Shown here: in pieces, positions 15,753 through 24,567 of the stretch | Layout: each line of letters opens with the position of its first letter | Position numbering within the stretch: position 1 is the stretch's first letter | From: Amycolatopsis suaedae | Lineage (GTDB): Bacteria; Actinomycetota; Actinomycetes; Mycobacteriales; Pseudonocardiaceae | DNA: 64,000 nt | Reading direction: 5' to 3' | Assembly: GCF_004214935.1 (NCBI RefSeq) | Contig: NZ_SFCC01000004.1 | Span: 399,150-463,149, forward strand | The notes under the pieces: generated by a model | Told to the model about the DNA's origin: nothing | What the model saw: only the letters and a program-made list of their open reading frames with translations | Databases searched by the model: none | Made by a program: the position numbers and the translations under genes

Positions 15753-17192
15753 ATGAGCAAGAAGGCGAGCATCGGCGTCACCGGGTTGGCTGTGATGGGC
15801 CGGAACCTGGCCCGCAACCTGGCGCGGCACGGCCACACGGTGGCCCTCCACAACCGCTCCGAGCAGCGCACCAGGGAGCTGGTCGACCGGTTCGGTGACG
15901 AGGGTGACTTCATTCCGGCGTACTCGGCCAAGGAGTTCGTCGACGCGCTCGAACGGCCCCGCCAGGTGGTCATCATGGTGAAGGCGGGCGGGCCGACGGA
16001 CGCGGTGATCGAGGAGTTCGCGCCGCTGCTGGAGGAGGGCGACGTCATCGTCGACGCCGGCAACGCGCACTTCGCCGACACCCGCCGCCGGGAGGCCCAG
16101 CTGCGCGAGCGAGGCCTGCACTTCGTCGGCGTCGGCGTCTCCGGCGGCGAGGAGGGCGCGCTGCACGGGCCGAGCATCATGCCCGGCGGGTCGAAGGAGT
16201 CCTACGAGTCGCTGGGACCGCTGCTGGAGGACATCTCCGCCAAGGTCGACGGCACGCCGTGCTGCGCGCACATCGGGCCGGACGGTGCCGGGCACTTCGT
16301 GAAGATGGTGCACAACGGCATCGAGTACTCCGACATGCAGCTGATCGCCGAGTCGTTCGACCTGCTGCGGGGCGCGGTCGGGTACGAGCCGGCGCAGATC
16401 GCCGAGGTCTTCCGCACCTGGAACACCGGCAGGCTCGACTCGTACCTGATCGAGATCACCGAGCAGGTCCTCGCGCACACCGACGCCGCCACCGGCAAGC
16501 CGTTCGTCGACATCGTCACCGACCAGGCCGAGCAGAAGGGCACCGGCCGCTGGACCGTGCAGATCGGGCTCGACCTCGGGGTGCCGATCACCGGCATCGC
16601 CGAGGCGACGTTCGCCAGGTCGCTGTCCGGCAGCGCGGGCCTGAGGGAGGCGGCGCGCGGGCTCGGCGGCCCGGCGCGGGCGAAGCTGACCGGGGCGGAG
16701 GCCGAGCGGTTCGCCGACGACGTCGAGCAGGCGTTGTACGCGTCGAAGGTGGTGGCCTACGCGCAGGGCTTCAACCAGATCCAGGCGGGCAGCGCCGAGT
16801 ACGGCTGGGACATCGACCTGGGTGCGGTCGCCGCGATCTGGCGGGACGGCTGCATCATCAGGGCGAAGTTCCTGGACGACATCCGCGCGGCCTACGCCAC
16901 CGACCCGGCGTTGCCGACGCTGCTGACCGCCGACCAGTTCCGGCCGGCGGTGGAGGCGGCGCAGGACGCGTGGCGGTCGGTGGTCTCGACGGCGGTGCGG
17001 CTGGGCATCCCGACGCCGGGCTTCTCCACGGCGCTGGCCTACTACGACGGCCTGCGGGCGGAGCGGCTGCCGGCCGCGCTGGTGCAGGGGCAGCGGGACT
17101 TCTTCGGCGCGCACACCTACCGGCGGACCGACCGCGAAGGCTCCTTCCACACCGAGTGGGCCACTGAGGGCCGCCCCGAGCGGGAGGCCTGA
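15753..17192 (+). CDS. gnd: 6-phosphogluconate dehydrogenase, decarboxylating
   Basis: The 479-residue enzyme oxidatively decarboxylates 6-phosphogluconate to ribulose 5-phosphate with NADP+ in the pentose phosphate pathway. It shows the dinucleotide-binding GLAVMGRNLARNLARHG, the substrate motif GVSGGEEGALHGPSIMPGG, the catalytic Lys in GHFVKMVHNGIEY and a C-terminal GFxTALAYYDGLR region. Length matches the long, dimeric type of gnd. The gene is followed after 8 bases by pip, so the two are probably one transcript. Confidence 0.97.
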   Translation: MSKKASIGVTGLAVMGRNLARNLARHGHTVALHNRSEQRTRELVDRFGDEGDFIPAYSAKEFVDALERPRQVVIMVKAGGPTDAVIEEFAPLLEEGDVIVDAGNAHFADTRRREAQLRERGLHFVGVGVSGGEEGALHGPSIMPGGSKESYESLGPLLEDISAKVDGTPCCAHIGPDGAGHFVKMVHNGIEYSDMQLIAESFDLLRGAVGYEPAQIAEVFRTWNTGRLDSYLIEITEQVLAHTDAATGKPFVDIVTDQAEQKGTGRWTVQIGLDLGVPITGIAEATFARSLSGSAGLREAARGLGGPARAKLTGAEAERFADDVEQALYASKVVAYAQGFNQIQAGSAEYGWDIDLGAVAAIWRDGCIIRAKFLDDIRAAYATDPALPTLLTADQFRPAVEAAQDAWRSVVSTAVRLGIPTPGFSTALAYYDGLRAERLPAALVQGQRDFFGAHTYRRTDREGSFHTEWATEGRPEREA

Positions 17193-17200
17193 CCGGCGCT

Positions 17201-18160
17201 ATGCGCGAGTTGTATCCCGAGATCGATGCCCGCGTGACCGGCATGCTCGACGTCGGTGACGGCAACCGGATGTACTGGGAGGAAAGCGGCAACCCCGACG
17301 GCAAGCCCGTGGTGTTTCTGCACGGCGGGCCCGGCGGGGGCAGTTCGCCGACGCATCGCAGGCTGTTCGACCCGGACGCCTACCGCATCGTGCTGCTCGA
17401 CCAGCGCGGCTGCGGCAACAGCACGCCGCACGCGAGCGGGCCGACGGCCGACCTCTCGGCCAACACCACCTGGCACCTGGTGTCCGATATGGAGGCGCTA
17501 CGGCAGCACCTCGGCATCGAGCGGTGGCAGGTGTTCGGCGGGTCGTGGGGCTCGACGCTCGCGCTGGCCTACGCGCAACGGCACCCGGAGCGGGTGAGCG
17601 AGCTGGTGCTGCGGGGCGTCTTCGCGGTGCGACGGTCCGAACTGGACTGGTACTACGGCGGCGGCGCCGGGAACCTGTTTCCCGAGGAGTGGCAACGGTT
17701 CCTCGCCGCACTCCCGCCCGAGAAGCGCGACGGTGACCTGATCGAGGCCTACGGGCGCCTGCTGAACGACCCCGACCCGGCCGTGCACGAACCCGCCGCG
17801 GTCGCCTGGAGTGTCTGGGAGGCGTCGCTGATCGCGCTGCACCAGCGGCAGGCTCTGATCGAGCGGTTCGCCGAGCCGCGCTTCGCCACCGCGTTCTCCC
17901 GGCTGGAGAACCACTACTTCCGTCACGGCGCGTGGCTGGCGGAGGGACAGCTGCTGGCCGACGCGGGCAAGCTCGCCGGCATCCCCGGGGTGATCGTCCA
18001 GGGCCGCTACGACGTGGTGACTCCGGCGACGACGGCGTGGGAACTGCATCAGGCGTGGCCCGGCAGCGAGCTGGTCATCGTCGACGACGCCGGGCACGCC
18101 TACGACGAGCCGGGCATCCTGCACCACCTGGTCACGGCCACCGACCGGTTCCGGGGCTGA
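17201..18160 (+). CDS. pip: Proline iminopeptidase
   Basis: The 319-residue alpha/beta hydrolase (S33 family) removes N-terminal proline from peptides. It has HGGPGGG near residue 48, DQRGCGNSTPH, the nucleophile elbow GGSWGSTLAL (Ser about 110), the catalytic Asp in VQGRYDVVTP and the catalytic His in GHAYDEP. Length and motif order match Pip. It is coupled to gnd and ends in a strong hairpin. Confidence 0.95.
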   Translation: MRELYPEIDARVTGMLDVGDGNRMYWEESGNPDGKPVVFLHGGPGGGSSPTHRRLFDPDAYRIVLLDQRGCGNSTPHASGPTADLSANTTWHLVSDMEALRQHLGIERWQVFGGSWGSTLALAYAQRHPERVSELVLRGVFAVRRSELDWYYGGGAGNLFPEEWQRFLAALPPEKRDGDLIEAYGRLLNDPDPAVHEPAAVAWSVWEASLIALHQRQALIERFAEPRFATAFSRLENHYFRHGAWLAEGQLLADAGKLAGIPGVIVQGRYDVVTPATTAWELHQAWPGSELVIVDDAGHAYDEPGILHHLVTATDRFRG

Positions 18161-18206
18161 CAGAGCAACGGACCCCATGCCCGAAAGCATGGGGTCCGTT
18201 GCTCTG
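18161..18206. terminator. Long hairpin between pip and the protease gene
   Basis: A perfect 20-bp stem (cagagcaacggaccccatgc and its complement) with loop CCGAAA begins immediately after the pip stop codon. There is no T-run on the plus strand, but the length and position between convergent genes fit a bidirectional terminator. Confidence 0.75.
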
Positions 18207-18233
18207 ACCCTCGTCGATGCCCCTTCGCTCAGG

Positions 18234-19004
18234 TCAGCCGGTGTGCTCGGCGATCCACGAGGAGTACGCCGGAACCGACGTGTAGATCGACGGTCCGGTG
18301 GCGCAGGTCGGGTCGTTGTTGCCGCTGCGGCTGGTGACGCCGATCAGCTCCCACTTGCCACCGGCCTGCACGATCTGCGGGCCGCCCGAGTCGCCGTAGC
18401 AGGCACCCGCGTCACCACCGGGGTTGTCCGTGCACAGCTCCAGCTTGCCGTCGATGCCGGTGCACTTGCTCGCCTCGACCACCTGGGTGTCGAGCTGCTG
18501 CAGGATCTGCGGAGCACCGCAGCCACCGCGGGTCGGGCAGGTCTGGCCCCAGCCGATCAGCCGGGACTTGGTACCCGGGTCGATCGTGCTGCCCTGCGGG
18601 ACCGTCGCCGACTTCGCCGGAGCGGACAGCTTCACCAGCGCGATGTCGCCGCCCGGGCTGCTGCCGTTGTAGTCGGGGTGCACGATCACCTCGGAGGCCT
18701 TGGCCTCCTCGCCGCCGGAGGTGCGGTCGCGGCTGCCGATCCGCGCGGAGATCGCGCTGGGCGAGGTGCCCTCGACACAGTGCGCGGCCGTCAGCACCCA
18801 GTCGGCCTTGATCAGCGAGCCACCACAGAAGTGCTGGCCGCCCTGCTGCAACGACACCATGAACGAGTAGTCCTGGTCAGCGTCGCTGCCGCCGACGATG
18901 AACGGGTTCACCGGGTCCGCAGCCGCGGTTCCCGCGCCGACAGTGCTGGCCAGTAGTGCCGCCGCGCCGGCCACCAGGCCGACGAACAGGGAACGTGCCT
19001 TCAT
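18234..19004 (-). CDS. Secreted S1-family serine protease
   Basis: The 256-residue protein has a signal peptide (cleavage near AAADPV, residue about 29), a short propeptide and a chymotrypsin-fold domain starting FIVGGSDA. The catalytic triad is His75 (TAAHC), Asp120 (GGDIALVKL) and Ser206 (GDSGGP). Six cysteines would form disulfides typical of secreted actinomycete trypsins. The residue equivalent to trypsin Asp189 aligns with Gly200, so Arg/Lys specificity should not be assumed. ATG 19004 is preceded by GGAAGGAG. The 180 bases to 19185 contain the divergent promoters. Confidence 0.93.
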   Translation of the reverse strand: MKARSLFVGLVAGAAALLASTVGAGTAAADPVNPFIVGGSDADQDYSFMVSLQQGGQHFCGGSLIKADWVLTAAHCVEGTSPSAISARIGSRDRTSGGEEAKASEVIVHPDYNGSSPGGDIALVKLSAPAKSATVPQGSTIDPGTKSRLIGWGQTCPTRGGCGAPQILQQLDTQVVEASKCTGIDGKLELCTDNPGGDAGACYGDSGGPQIVQAGGKWELIGVTSRSGNNDPTCATGPSIYTSVPAYSSWIAEHTG

Positions 19005-19185
19005 TGATGCGTCTCCTTCCCGACTCCCCCGCGCGCCCCGGGGGTTGAACGCAGCGTAGGGATCGTTGGTAAATAAGTAACACCTTCGAAAGTTCCAACT
19101 AACTCGACCGGGTGGCCATGCGGAACGGCAGGTAGCAAGCACCTGGAGAACCTCACTCGTTCGAGCGGGCCAGTAGGTTGTAGCT

Positions 19186-20127
19186 GTGGATCCGACGTTC
19201 CCGCCGCCGCCAACCCCGGCCGTACGCCCGCCGCGTCCGGCGCCACCGCTCCCGGGGACGCCGTACCAGCTGCTGGGCCGCACCGAGGTACACAGGTGGT
19301 GGCGGCCGCTGGTCGGCACGGTCGTCGTCGCCGCGGTCGCCGTCCCGCTGATGGTGCTCACCGGATTCGTCGTCACGACCGTCGCCAACGCGCTGGGCCA
19401 GCGGGGCGACGGCCTGACGTTCACCGATCAGCGCTGGGACATGATCGCCGGATTCGGGATCATCGGCGCCACGCTCCCCGCGACGTTCCTCGCCGCACGC
19501 TGGGTACAGCGCAGGCGGCCGGGCACGATGTCCAGTGTGGACGGTCGGCTGCGGTGGGGCTGGCTGGCCGAGTGCGCGGGATGGGCGCTGCTGGTGCACG
19601 TCCTGCTACAGGGCGCCGTGCTGGCCAGCGGCGGTGACTGGGACAGCGGCACGTGGCCGGGCTGGCCGATGTTCGCCTCGGTGGCGGCGATCGCCGTCCT
19701 GCTCATCCCGCTGCAGGCCGCCGCCGAGGAGTACGTGTTCCGCGGCTGGCTGGTGCAGGCGTTCGCGTCGTGGCTGCGGACCCCGTGGCCGGGCGCGGTA
19801 CTCAGCTCGGCGCTGTTCATCGGCGCCCACGGGTACACCGATCCGGATGTGCTGATCGAGTTGTTCGTGTTCGCCATGGTGCTGTGCTGGATCACCGTGC
19901 GCACCGGCGGCATCGAGGCGGCCGTCGCGCTGCACGCGGTGAACAACGTCGCGGCCACGCTGCTGACCAGCGGCGCGCCGCTACCCGACCAGGGCACCGT
20001 CGAGCTGAGCTGGGTCGACGCCATCGTCGCGGCGCTGCCCTCGGTGCTCTACGCGTGGTGGGTGGACCACCGCTTCCGCGCGCAGGACCGGCTCAACCGC
20101 TACGCACCGAGCACCGACGCCGCGTAG
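19186..20127 (+). CDS. CPBP-family intramembrane metalloprotease
   Basis: The 313-residue protein has a Pro-rich cytosolic N-terminus and about eight transmembrane helices. The ABI/CPBP motifs are present: EEYVFRGW (EExxxR, about residue 182), the FIGAH motif and HAVNNV. CPBP (CAAX-like) proteases cleave substrates within or near the membrane. Its substrate is unknown. It starts at GTG and is followed by a terminator. Confidence 0.88.
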   Translation: MDPTFPPPPTPAVRPPRPAPPLPGTPYQLLGRTEVHRWWRPLVGTVVVAAVAVPLMVLTGFVVTTVANALGQRGDGLTFTDQRWDMIAGFGIIGATLPATFLAARWVQRRRPGTMSSVDGRLRWGWLAECAGWALLVHVLLQGAVLASGGDWDSGTWPGWPMFASVAAIAVLLIPLQAAAEEYVFRGWLVQAFASWLRTPWPGAVLSSALFIGAHGYTDPDVLIELFVFAMVLCWITVRTGGIEAAVALHAVNNVAATLLTSGAPLPDQGTVELSWVDAIVAALPSVLYAWWVDHRFRAQDRLNRYAPSTDAA

Positions 20128-20130
20128 GAA

Positions 20131-20170
20131 GGACCCCTTCATCTCGCGCCTGGCGGGATGAAGGGGTCCT
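20131..20170. terminator. Terminator after the CPBP protease
   Basis: A 17-bp stem ggaccccttcatctcgc/gcgggatgaaggggtcc with one G-U pair encloses a 6-base loop, between convergent genes. Confidence 0.75.
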
Positions 20171-20190
20171 GGCGCCCCCCGGGCCGGTGT

Positions 20191-20739
20191 TCAGTCGACC
20201 GCCACCGGTTGCTTGCCGCTCGGGCTGCTGTTCGGCTCGTTGCCGACCGGCTCGGTGCTCGGCGTGGTCGTCGACGTCGGTGGTGGCGGTGTGGTCGTGG
20301 TCGTGGTCGGGCTCGGCTGCGGGTGGTCGATGCGGCCGCCGCCACCGTTGCTGACCGGCTCCTCCGGCTTCTGCTGCGGATGCTGGACCTGCAGCCCGAG
20401 CGACGCGGGTGGTGCCTGCAGGGTCGGTGCGGGCGGCGGTGGAACGGTCCGGTTGGTGACCTGCTGCGCGGTCGGCGTGCTGACCTGGTTGGCGGCCTCG
20501 GCGACCGGGCCGGACAGGTCTCCCGCGAGCGGGCCGCCCGGTGTCGGAACGGGCTTGCTGCGCTGCGGGTCGAGCTCGACGGTGTCGGGTAGCTCGGGAA
20601 CCAGCCCGGCCAGCGGCAGGTTGACCGAGGCCGTCAACAACACCGCGAGCACGATAATCGTGCGCGCGTACGTCGGTATGTCGTCGACGTGGATGAGCCG
20701 CCAGCCGACTCGCCGCCGTTCCCGCGAACGCTTTCCCAT
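20191..20739 (-). CDS. Membrane-anchored Pro/Thr-rich protein
   Basis: The 182-residue protein starts with a basic cytosolic segment (KRSRERRRVGWR), a transmembrane helix at about residues 28-48 and a long, low-complexity exterior of Pro, Thr, Gln and Ser. The exterior includes a run of threonines near residue 150 and the end GKQPVAVD. No enzyme domain is present. ATG 20739 follows GGAGAGCACTG. It may be a wall-spanning or glycosylated stalk protein; I do not recognise a family. Confidence 0.6.
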   Translation of the reverse strand: MGKRSRERRRVGWRLIHVDDIPTYARTIIVLAVLLTASVNLPLAGLVPELPDTVELDPQRSKPVPTPGGPLAGDLSGPVAEAANQVSTPTAQQVTNRTVPPPPAPTLQAPPASLGLQVQHPQQKPEEPVSNGGGGRIDHPQPSPTTTTTTPPPPTSTTTPSTEPVGNEPNSSPSGKQPVAVD

Positions 20740-20930
20740 CAGTGCTCTCCCCTGCGAGCCGAGGAACTTCCCCAGCCTCACCCGTCCGCACGGGACGAAC
20801 CAGGGCCCCTGGCCCCGCTACGGACAGGGTCCAAAGGCCCTAGCGCGTGCACCCGGAGAACAGGAGGCGCTCACCCCGCTCCCGGATACACATCCGGTGA
20901 AGATGATTAATCGCTGCTCAGCTGCACAAA

Positions 20931-21581
20931 CTACAGCCATTTCTCGCCGATGTCTGCACTCTTCGCCGTACCGCCGGTCAGGTCGGCAAGCCAGGAACGA
21001 AACTCCGGCAGGCGGTCCGGATCGACCCCGACGTCGAACCGGGCCTGCTCGGTGTATCCGGTGCTCACCAGGTCGTGCGGCGAACTCCGCAGCTCGCTCT
21101 CCAGCCGCCCGGCCAGGCCGTAGTCGACGGTCACGGCCTGCAGCAGCACCCGCCGCCTGCGGACCGTGCCGACCCGGTCCAGCGCCTCGGCGACGGCCTG
21201 CCCGTACGCCCGGATCAGCCCGCCGGCCCCGAGCAGCACGCCACCGAAATACCTACTTACGACGGCGACCGTTTCGGTGACATCCCTCCGGCGCAGCACC
21301 TCCAGCATCGGCACCCCGGCGGTGCCCGCGGGCTCGCCGTCGTCACTGGACCGGGCCGTGCGGCCGTCCGGACCGAGGACGAACGCGTGGCAGTGGTGCC
21401 GCGCGGCGGGTTCGGCACGGCGGCGTTCGGCGATCACGGCCCGGGCGGCGTCCTCGTCGGACACCGGCGCCAGCGCGCACAGGAACCGCGAGCGGCGGAT
21501 CTCGATCTCGTGCACCCCGAAACCGGTGACGGTCAGGTAGCTGTGCGTGATTTCCTCCTCGCTCGATCCCCTGACCAGCAC
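20931..21581 (-). CDS. YigZ/IMPACT family protein
   Basis: The protein of about 216 residues has the YigZ signature: EIRRSRFLCALAPV, HHCHAF, SSDDGEPAGTAGVPML and VVSRYFGGVLLGAGGLIRAYG. The N-terminal UPF0029 domain is followed by a C-terminal DUF1949 domain. Family members are conserved, bind nucleic acid and are related to the translation regulator IMPACT; some annotations as proline peptidase are unproven. The start is uncertain. GTG 21581 is listed, and GAGGAGG lies within the open frame just before the conserved part, where no good start codon follows. Confidence 0.85.
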   Translation of the reverse strand: MLVRGSSEEEITHSYLTVTGFGVHEIEIRRSRFLCALAPVSDEDAARAVIAERRRAEPAARHHCHAFVLGPDGRTARSSDDGEPAGTAGVPMLEVLRRRDVTETVAVVSRYFGGVLLGAGGLIRAYGQAVAEALDRVGTVRRRRVLLQAVTVDYGLAGRLESELRSSPHDLVSTGYTEQARFDVGVDPDRLPEFRSWLADLTGGTAKSADIGEKWL

Positions 21582-21682
21582 AGTAGCGCCGGCGCCGAAT
21601 TCGCTGCTTGCCAGCCGTGACCCAGCTGTGCAGAATCGTTCGGAATCAAGCGGCATCACATTGGGTAGCGAGGAGCAGGTAG

Positions 21683-22543
21683 ATGCGGGCAGACGAGGCC
21701 AGGCGGCAACTGGCTGCCGAGCTACGCCGGTTGCGTGGCCTCGCCGGGATGTCCGGCCGGGATCTGGCGCACCGCGTCGGAATCAGCCAGTCGACCGTGT
21801 CGCGCATCGAGTCCGGACGGCTGCTGCCGCCGATGCCCGTGGTGACGGCGTGGGTGGAGCAGGCCGACGCCACGGAGGAGATCGGGCAGCGGCTCCGGAC
21901 ACTCACCGAAGCGGCCCACACCGAGGTGACGAGGTTCAGCACCGCGCTACGGGAACGCCCGCACCTGCAGGACGACATCAGGCGGCTGGAGGCCGCGGCC
22001 CGCGTGGTACGGGTCTTCCAGCCGTCCGTGCTGCCGGGCCTGCTGCAGACCGCGGAGTACGCCCGCCGGGTGTTCTCCCTGTTCCAGCTGCCCTACAGCG
22101 AGCAGGACCTCGTGTCGGCCGTCGCCGCGCGCATGGATCGCCAGCTCGCGCTGTACGGAACCGAGCAGCGGTTCGAGTTCCTCGTCACCGAGGCGGCACT
22201 GCGCTGGCGGCCCGGTCCGCCGAGCTTGCTCGCCGCGCAGCTGAGCCGGGTCCTCTCCGTCGCCACCCTCGCCAACGTGTCGTTCGGCGTGATCCCGCAG
22301 GACGCCGAGGCACGCACGTTCCTGTCCCACGGCTTCGTCATCTACGAACCCGGCGAGGAAGCCGACGACGCGCCCGTGGTCGCGGTCGAGACGGTCCACG
22401 CGAACATCACCGTGCACGCGCCCGAGGACGTCACGCTGTACCGGGACCGATGGTCGCTGCTGCGGCAGATGGCGATCTTCGACCAGGACGCCGAGTGCTT
22501 CGTCGACGACCTCGCCGCCGAGATACAGACGGCCGGCCGATGA
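21683..22543 (+). CDS. XRE regulator with DUF5753 domain
   Basis: The 286-residue protein has an N-terminal HTH (LAAELRRLRGLAGMSGRDLAHRVGISQSTVSRIE, residues about 10-45) and a DUF5753 domain from about residue 105 (PSVLPGLLQTAEYARRVF). GAGGAGCAGGTAG precedes the ATG. A DUF397 gene lies convergently 69 bases downstream, forming the pair typical of actinomycetes. Both lie directly beside the four-gene kinase/motor operon at 22960. Confidence 0.9.
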   Translation: MRADEARRQLAAELRRLRGLAGMSGRDLAHRVGISQSTVSRIESGRLLPPMPVVTAWVEQADATEEIGQRLRTLTEAAHTEVTRFSTALRERPHLQDDIRRLEAAARVVRVFQPSVLPGLLQTAEYARRVFSLFQLPYSEQDLVSAVAARMDRQLALYGTEQRFEFLVTEAALRWRPGPPSLLAAQLSRVLSVATLANVSFGVIPQDAEARTFLSHGFVIYEPGEEADDAPVVAVETVHANITVHAPEDVTLYRDRWSLLRQMAIFDQDAECFVDDLAAEIQTAGR

Positions 22544-22569
22544 CCGGGCGGCCGCGAGGCGAGGGGGAC

Positions 22570-22604
22570 GGGCGGGGGGAGCCTGCCGGCGGCTCCCCCC
22601 GCCC
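22570..22604. terminator. Bidirectional terminator
   Basis: A perfect 14-bp G/C stem gggcggggggagcc/ggctccccccgccc with a 7-base loop lies between the convergent XRE and DUF397 genes. Confidence 0.8.
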
Positions 22605-22611
22605 CGCGCCG

Positions 22612-22830
22612 CTAGTTGAGATCGAACTCCCCGGAGATCACCCCGAGGACGAACGCCGCCCACTCCTGGACGGTGAACCACAGGGTCGGACCGTTCTCGT
22701 CCTTGGAGTCGCGCACGGCGACACCGTCGATCCGAGCCACTTCGACGCACTCACCGCCGCCCTCGCTGAACGAGCTCTTGCGGAAAACGGCGTCGTCGAC
22801 CCGGATCCAGTTCGGCCTGCCGTCGTTCAT
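22612..22830 (-). CDS. DUF397 protein
   Basis: The 72-residue protein shows the DUF397 pattern: FRKSSFSEGGGECVEVARIDG, VAVRDSKDENGPTLWF and EWAAFVLGVISGEFDLN. GGAGAAGGTC precedes ATG 22830. Its partner is probably the XRE regulator at 21683-22543. It is divergent from the operon at 22960, with 129 bases between the two starts, so that region holds both promoters. Confidence 0.92.
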   Translation of the reverse strand: MNDGRPNWIRVDDAVFRKSSFSEGGGECVEVARIDGVAVRDSKDENGPTLWFTVQEWAAFVLGVISGEFDLN

Positions 22831-22959
22831 GACCTTCTCCTCTCCACCGGCGGCCCGTTGCCGCCGTGCGAGATCCACGGTCGGCGGCCGGACTGGGCGG
22901 ACGACTGGGCAAGTCACTGGGCACGTGGCTGGGCAATTCCCTGAAAGGAACCCGCGACC

Positions 22960-24567
22960 ATGGCGGACGACAACGGGCCGGTGACGTTCCGGCTGTTCGG
23001 CGGCATCACCGCGCACGCCGGTGAGCGGCCGGTCGACATGGGCAGCACGCGTGAGCGCTGCCTGCTCGCCGCGCTGCTGCTCAACAACGGAGTACGCGTT
23101 CCCCGGCACGAACTGACCGGCTGGATCTGGGACGCCGAACCGAAGAATCCCGGCGGGGAACTCGACACGTTCATGAGCCGGTTGCGCAAGCGACTGGTGG
23201 AACTCGGCCTGGACGGCGCGCTGGTCAACGAGAACGGCCTGTGCCGGCTGGAAGTCGCCGCCGAGTCGGTCGACGTCCACCGGTTCCGCGCGCTGGTCTC
23301 GCGGGCACGCGAAGCGGACGACGCGCAGGCGGCCGCGTTGCTCGCCGACGCGCTGGCGGTGTCCAGAGGCATCCCGCTCGCGGGCGTGGACAACCGGCGG
23401 ATTGACGCCGTCCGGCACGGTCTCACGGAGGAGCGCTACAGCGCCGAAATCACGTTCCTGCGCACCGAACTGCGGCTCGGCCGCCACCAGGAACGCGTCG
23501 CCGACGTCACCCGGCTGTTCACCGAACGACCTGATGACGCGACCGCGGCCACGCTCGCCATGCACGCGCTGCATCTGGCCGGACGCCGCGGTGACGCGCT
23601 GGACGTCTACCGCGAACACGACGAGCGACGTTCCCGCAGCGGACTGGTACCCGACCGGTCCGTTGAGGATCTGCGCGACCGCATTCTGCGTGACGACGAG
23701 ACGCTCCAGGTGGACGTCCCGGTCCCGCGCAAGGCCGATCCCGCCGTCACGCCGGTGTCGCGGACCGAGCTGGACCGCACGCGCGACGTGCCCGTTCCGG
23801 CGGAGGCGAGCGCCGTTCTGGACGAGCACGCGGTCGTGGTGCTGGTCGGTCCGTGGACCGACTGCCGGGACGCCGCGTTGCGGTTGCTCCGGGACCGGTC
23901 CCTCCACAACGGCCGCACATTGGGCGAGGTGCTCAAGAACTGGGCCCGGCCGGTGGTCGCCAGGCTGCCGGTGCCACCGGATGGGTGCGGATACTTGCTG
24001 ACACTCAACGATTTCGAGACCGATCGCGCCGGTACGGCGTTCGCCGAGGACCTGATCGTCCATGCCGCCCGCCTCGCGGAACGCCGGTCCTGGCTCGTGG
24101 TCACCGCCCGCCCCGAGCTGTGGCAGGACTGCCGTCAGGTGGCCGGCCACCTGACGGTGCACCTGTCGGCGGGCGGCCCGGAACGGGAACGGCTGGTGCT
24201 CACCGGACCGGACGGTGGCCGGTCGGCGTTTCCCCTGCAGGGCCGCGGTTCCGGGGTGACCCTGGGACGCTCGGCGGACGACTATCCCGATCCGGACATC
24301 GTGCTCGACACCGGCGTGCCGAGCCCGGTCAGCAGGCGGCATGCCCTGCTGACCCGCGACCACGAGGGCTGGTGGATCGAACCGACGGGCAAGAACCTGC
24401 CATCGATCCGCCGTCGCGGCGAGACCGAGGCTGAATGTCTCGACAGGCGTGTCCGGCTCCGCGACGGCGATGTCGTCCTCGTCGACCTGAACGGCCACCA
24501 ACGGCAGTGGCGGCTGGAGTTCCGCGATCCGCAAGCGACAACCACATCCCGAGGAGATGAACAGTGA
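22960..24567 (+). CDS. BTAD-FHA regulator (SARP-like winged helix, BTAD, FHA)
   Basis: The 535-residue cytosolic protein has an OmpR-type winged helix (about 8-100: VTFRLFGGITAHAG...STRERCLLAALLL). A BTAD helical-repeat domain follows (about 105-250: VDVHRFRALVSRARE...GRRGDALDVYREHDE), then a middle segment of unknown type (about 270-400). The C-terminus is an FHA domain (about 408-525) with the phosphothreonine-binding residues GRS and SRRH. A SARP/EmbR-like DNA-binding part joined to FHA suggests a transcription regulator switched by phosphorylation; the kinase at 26464 is the obvious source. FHA at the C-terminus matches the EmbR layout. AAAGGAA precedes the ATG. The last codons overlap the next gene (GTGA), so the four genes are translationally coupled. 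Confidence 0.88.
   Translation: MADDNGPVTFRLFGGITAHAGERPVDMGSTRERCLLAALLLNNGVRVPRHELTGWIWDAEPKNPGGELDTFMSRLRKRLVELGLDGALVNENGLCRLEVAAESVDVHRFRALVSRAREADDAQAAALLADALAVSRGIPLAGVDNRRIDAVRHGLTEERYSAEITFLRTELRLGRHQERVADVTRLFTERPDDATAATLAMHALHLAGRRGDALDVYREHDERRSRSGLVPDRSVEDLRDRILRDDETLQVDVPVPRKADPAVTPVSRTELDRTRDVPVPAEASAVLDEHAVVVLVGPWTDCRDAALRLLRDRSLHNGRTLGEVLKNWARPVVARLPVPPDGCGYLLTLNDFETDRAGTAFAEDLIVHAARLAERRSWLVVTARPELWQDCRQVAGHLTVHLSAGGPERERLVLTGPDGGRSAFPLQGRGSGVTLGRSADDYPDPDIVLDTGVPSPVSRRHALLTRDHEGWWIEPTGKNLPSIRRRGETEAECLDRRVRLRDGDVVLVDLNGHQRQWRLEFRDPQATTTSRGDEQ

Noticed and set aside
15555..17150. 531-codon minus-strand frame
   Set aside because: Antisense shadow of gnd, which has full family motifs.
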